Source of the DNA: an uncultured Alistipes sp.
GTDB taxonomy: Bacteria > Bacteroidota > Bacteroidia > Bacteroidales > Rikenellaceae
Assembly (NCBI GenBank): GCA_910583985.1
Contig: CAJTYA010000006.1
Span: 62,001-126,000 of the forward strand
Direction: 5' to 3'
DNA length: 64,000 nt
Position numbers and translations under genes: made by a program. The notes under the pieces were generated by a model. That model was not told where the DNA came from, searched no databases, and saw only the letters and a program-made list of their open reading frames with translations. Positions 62,401 to 64,000 of this stretch are shown in pieces; the stretch's first letter is position 1; each line of letters starts with the position of its first letter.

Positions 62401-64000
62401 GCTACATCGCGGCCGGCAAGCAGGGCATGACGGTGCTGAGCGCCGAGATCGAAGACGCCTTCTCGATCTTCATCAAATACTGGACGCGCTTCGCCCATGA
62501 ACGTGCGGACGTCGCCAACAAAGACAAGGAGAGCAGGGAGCTGCTCGAAAAGATCTTCTCCTACCCGAAGGATCAGGACTTCATCGACAGCCTCATCGAA
62601 GATTACAAAGTCTCGGCCCAGTACCGCAAGGACAAGGCGCCCTCGTTGCAAATCCGCGACGTGCGCTCGCTGTACCACACCTCGCCCGAACGCAGCGGCG
62701 TGACGATCACGACGATCGGCCGGTCGGCCAACTCGGTCATCGAGCTGCACGGCGACATCGTGGGCAGTTGCAAGGACGTCTTCGAATTCGTCCGCAGCTC
62801 GGCCTTCACCAAGATCTACGAAAACCTGCTGGCGCAGGTCTACAAGAAAGTGCCGGCACTGGCCGATCTGGATTTCAACACGGTCAGCTCGCGCTACGGC
62901 AAGGCCGTCATCCTGAAGTACATCACCAACAAGAAGACGTTCCAGCCCAATCACCACGTGCTGGACAACCCCGAAGAAAAGAACGTGATGCGGGAAATTC
63001 TCATCGAGATGGAGCACCTGCTCTTCTCGGACAGCAAGATGAAGATCCTCGCCATCAACGCCACGGGCGACCCGGAACTGGACAAGGCCAAGCTCGAAGG
63101 GCTCAACGCGATCATCAAGAAGTACATCCGCGAGATTCTGCTGCACTTCAACCTGCCCTTCGAGAAGGAAAGTCTGGAACCGAGCCGCAAGGAGATCATC
63201 CGCACGGCAGGGGAGTGCTTCGAGGAAATCACGGGCATCCGACTCTCGGAACTGAACCTGAACATCTGGGTGGACGAATTCATGCGCAACCTGCGGGAAC
63301 TGCCCGAATTCAAGGGGCTGCTGCTTTCCCAGAAAAGCATCGGATACATCATCGACACGCTGGCCGAAGGACTGGACCGTTCGCCGGAAATCACCGACAA
63401 GATCCTCTACCTGTACCTGCTCAACAACGACAACTCGTTCTACAAGCTGGTATGCCGCAAGCTCGCATACTTCGACAAACGGATCGCCGAATGCGACGAC
63501 TCGGAACTCAAGATGTTCACCGAGGAGTTCGTATCGAGCATCCTGCCCATGCAACTCGAAGAGCTGAGCAACTACATCATGCGCAAGAAGGACATCAAGA
63601 TCGCCGAGAGCGAAATCTACGCCGTCACGCGCAAGGTGGTCCGGTTCTACATCAGCATGATCAAGCGCACGCGCGGCACGGACTACTACAACCGCTACGC
63701 ACACACGATCGTCCGCATCGTCGAAACCGCGTTCCGCAAGCAAAATTCCAGCGTCAACGAAATGGTGCAGCACGGCATTTCGCTCTACAAAGGCTTCGAA
63801 ATGGAAAACAAGGCGCTCGAAACCTTCGACGGCGGCCGCATCAACTGGATCAACGAACTGATGACCAAATGCGGCGTCATTTCCTCCGAGCAGCCCGTTC
63901 AGGAACACACGCGCATCGTGACGGACGCCAAGAAACGCGAATACCCGTTCCACAAGATCGACCGCACGGAAAGCCGAAGCAAGGAGGAACTCCGCCTGTC
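59430..64000 (+). CDS. Giant protein with internal PLP-dependent aminotransferase-like domain (3' end beyond window)
   Basis: At least 1523 residues are visible and the frame is still open at the edge. Residues ~1-540 are helical and unrecognised (IFLPRHIFDNLTSFVNLCME; YLLKFREDIPGYTHVSLMLI). Residues ~560-990 contain a class I/II aminotransferase core: VNDPNNPTGYT at ~670, the PLP-contact Asp/Tyr in FLDEAYAES (Asp 704), the candidate Schiff-base Lys 748 in SSLSTTKNLAATGERLG, with Arg 756 after it, and a C-terminal sandwich ending PTGLVRFSLGGYIAAG. The rest is again unrecognised, mostly helical. There is no signal peptide. Such very large PLP proteins occur in Bacteroidetes, but their function is, to my knowledge, unknown. 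Neither flanking operon looks related. Confidence 0.8.
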   Translation, partial: MKIVGEPKAFLSNEALQLLNLYESLGQRAEIFLPRHIFDNLTSFVNLCMEEPDDPAKQQAEINRYLLKFREDIPGYTHVSLMLIPHNNSKAFELSSKRGEFVKKISALLDTDGTTTEIKNILKNIRDSHDLSVGTPPINSRHIDFMSQVQLGGHVRDLRKYRDVIGVTGDINEAHWNYLMDTLEQMISQSTHYTTKAETNDFLHRSKWAVNFKGMNGMIRTVVSGNADKAVSLLRGDVFHKDAVIVLESPSPESLYEQMTADTTSIFVVKVKHARINHYSGPKWFPLLTRLVIVDDSKESRSSNTSLVFCFHNGIINTLNKVHTKKLGSPANTQLNLRLILENVNASYLNEFREKLEIQIEEYAREIRSLLIEQTGSDTDIEKRITLFKLDSFSRQVVQDKYSLEKLRDFIFFLENCSKQENKKIQTQELIDEFEGRMKSYFYAGNKLIDVITILEGGGRHQIKTFGDYLRSRTFNNLSSKIRYACRLILDIIPSCYERTLKNHFHKNFGINLFLEKYQEYITKATRDADNKGRFEKFLIDLGIRDKYFALNDEDKDIVKNFLAALGNLDQTSVSDSVQMIIRDLLFNPSGRPKPYIIYNAVQAWEYKDLLPDDCFDINPFDIEIENDENGRLAYDRLVDKLLRIKSTLSLFDDSGSLWDLFCENTTIIVNDPNNPTGYTDFNSEAVNGFLRFMNTCKITLFLDEAYAESVKIEDKTMPKWRTLSRYIMNNINAQSRIKAISSLSTTKNLAATGERLGAVALTPQAADFAKYARSCNSAVHGNNNSLLMLNNTLETAQVAKSIKDRIEAELPKNASRSKIKKSIVKFIVDQINKTEQTNEISKTNRQLHKTAGFEGSPLYLFLLDELVALDKLDVLGLPDDFKYKNEPFFSYYQSKLVENLNRFRINKNFRSESLKRMKMAKAVAARLLTEAPEGTELDYIRSDGSYLFNFRITGAFSYADVLLFCRFLARHKGIATVPYPTGLVRFSLGGYIAAGKQGMTVLSAEIEDAFSIFIKYWTRFAHERADVANKDKESRELLEKIFSYPKDQDFIDSLIEDYKVSAQYRKDKAPSLQIRDVRSLYHTSPERSGVTITTIGRSANSVIELHGDIVGSCKDVFEFVRSSAFTKIYENLLAQVYKKVPALADLDFNTVSSRYGKAVILKYITNKKTFQPNHHVLDNPEEKNVMREILIEMEHLLFSDSKMKILAINATGDPELDKAKLEGLNAIIKKYIREILLHFNLPFEKESLEPSRKEIIRTAGECFEEITGIRLSELNLNIWVDEFMRNLRELPEFKGLLLSQKSIGYIIDTLAEGLDRSPEITDKILYLYLLNNDNSFYKLVCRKLAYFDKRIAECDDSELKMFTEEFVSSILPMQLEELSNYIMRKKDIKIAESEIYAVTRKVVRFYISMIKRTRGTDYYNRYAHTIVRIVETAFRKQNSSVNEMVQHGISLYKGFEMENKALETFDGGRINWINELMTKCGVISSEQPVQEHTRIVTDAKKREYPFHKIDRTESRSKEELRL

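Noticed and set aside
59298..63953. An open frame of about 1550 codons on the minus strand opposite the giant protein.
   Set aside because: It has the low-complexity Val/Asp/Glu/Arg/Leu composition of an antisense frame in GC-rich coding DNA, with no domain-like content. The plus-strand frame has clear aminotransferase motifs and a promoter.

Overview
The window looks like a chromosome segment from a high-G+C member of the Bacteroidales, most like Alistipes or another Rikenellaceae. The evidence is indirect. Several genes sit behind promoters of the Bacteroidetes primary-sigma type (TTG, 20 nt, then TAnnTTTG) rather than behind strong Shine-Dalgarno sites. Secreted proteins are mostly Bacteroidetes-type lipoproteins, and gene families typical of the order are present: a SpeA-like decarboxylase, a FeoA-FeoB fusion, LytS/LytTR pairs, TlpA-like lipoproteins, DUF5722, DUF1080 and DUF2148. 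No rRNA, tRNA, CRISPR array, insertion sequence or phage gene was recognised. G+C at third positions is high, so many long antisense reading frames are spurious.

Layout. 1-1.2 kb: 5' part of an arginine decarboxylase, leftward. 1.4-5.3 kb: rightward envelope-biogenesis run (membrane-anchored HU-like protein, sigma-54 activator, LptE, TPR-like protein, SecG), ended by an intrinsic terminator, then an acetyltransferase. 6.4-14.0 kb: leftward secreted glycan-degradation locus (DUF5722 glycosidase, GH71/99-like glycosidase plus CBM9-like module, a large unknown protein, and a CBM9-like/PKD protein) with no SusC/SusD pair. 14.2-17.1 kb: ferrous iron uptake (FeoAB fusion, FeoB-associated Cys-rich protein). 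17.3-24.1 kb: a TSCPD protein and a six-gene leftward MacAB-TolC-type efflux operon that ends in its own LytS-type kinase and LytTR regulator.

24.2-30 kb: an acetyltransferase coupled to an unrecognised membrane protein, divergent from a YhiM/DUF2776 protein, then a TlpA-like thioredoxin-fold protein. 30.4-34.2 kb: a GH78 alpha-L-rhamnosidase lipoprotein and a beta-propeller lipoprotein. 34.4-37.6 kb: four-gene operon (EamA transporter, SSAT-like acetyltransferase, DUF2148 protein, M24 peptidase homologue). 37.6-38.8 kb is non-coding with strong hairpins. 38.8-44.2 kb: a fibronectin-III lipoprotein with a degenerate phosphodiester-glycosidase-like domain, a secreted Cys-rich small protein, and a TauE / acyl-ACP thioesterase / DUF1080 run. 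44.8-52.1 kb: a GH28-like beta-helix lipoprotein, an asymmetric ABC-F ATPase, an intact phosphodiester glycosidase and a membrane metallophosphoesterase. At 52.1-52.4 kb a SugE/Gdx-type SMR exporter is broken by one UGA codon. 53.0-59.2 kb: a heavy-metal RND efflux operon with a His-rich adaptor. 59.4 kb to the edge: one giant protein with an internal PLP aminotransferase-like domain.

The strongest candidates for undescribed biology are the giant aminotransferase-like protein at the right edge, the SusCD-less glycosidase operon at 7.8-14 kb, the paired intact/degenerate phosphodiester-glycosidase domains, and the broken guanidinium-type exporter. Every assignment rests on reading the sequence and on remembered family features; no database search was run.
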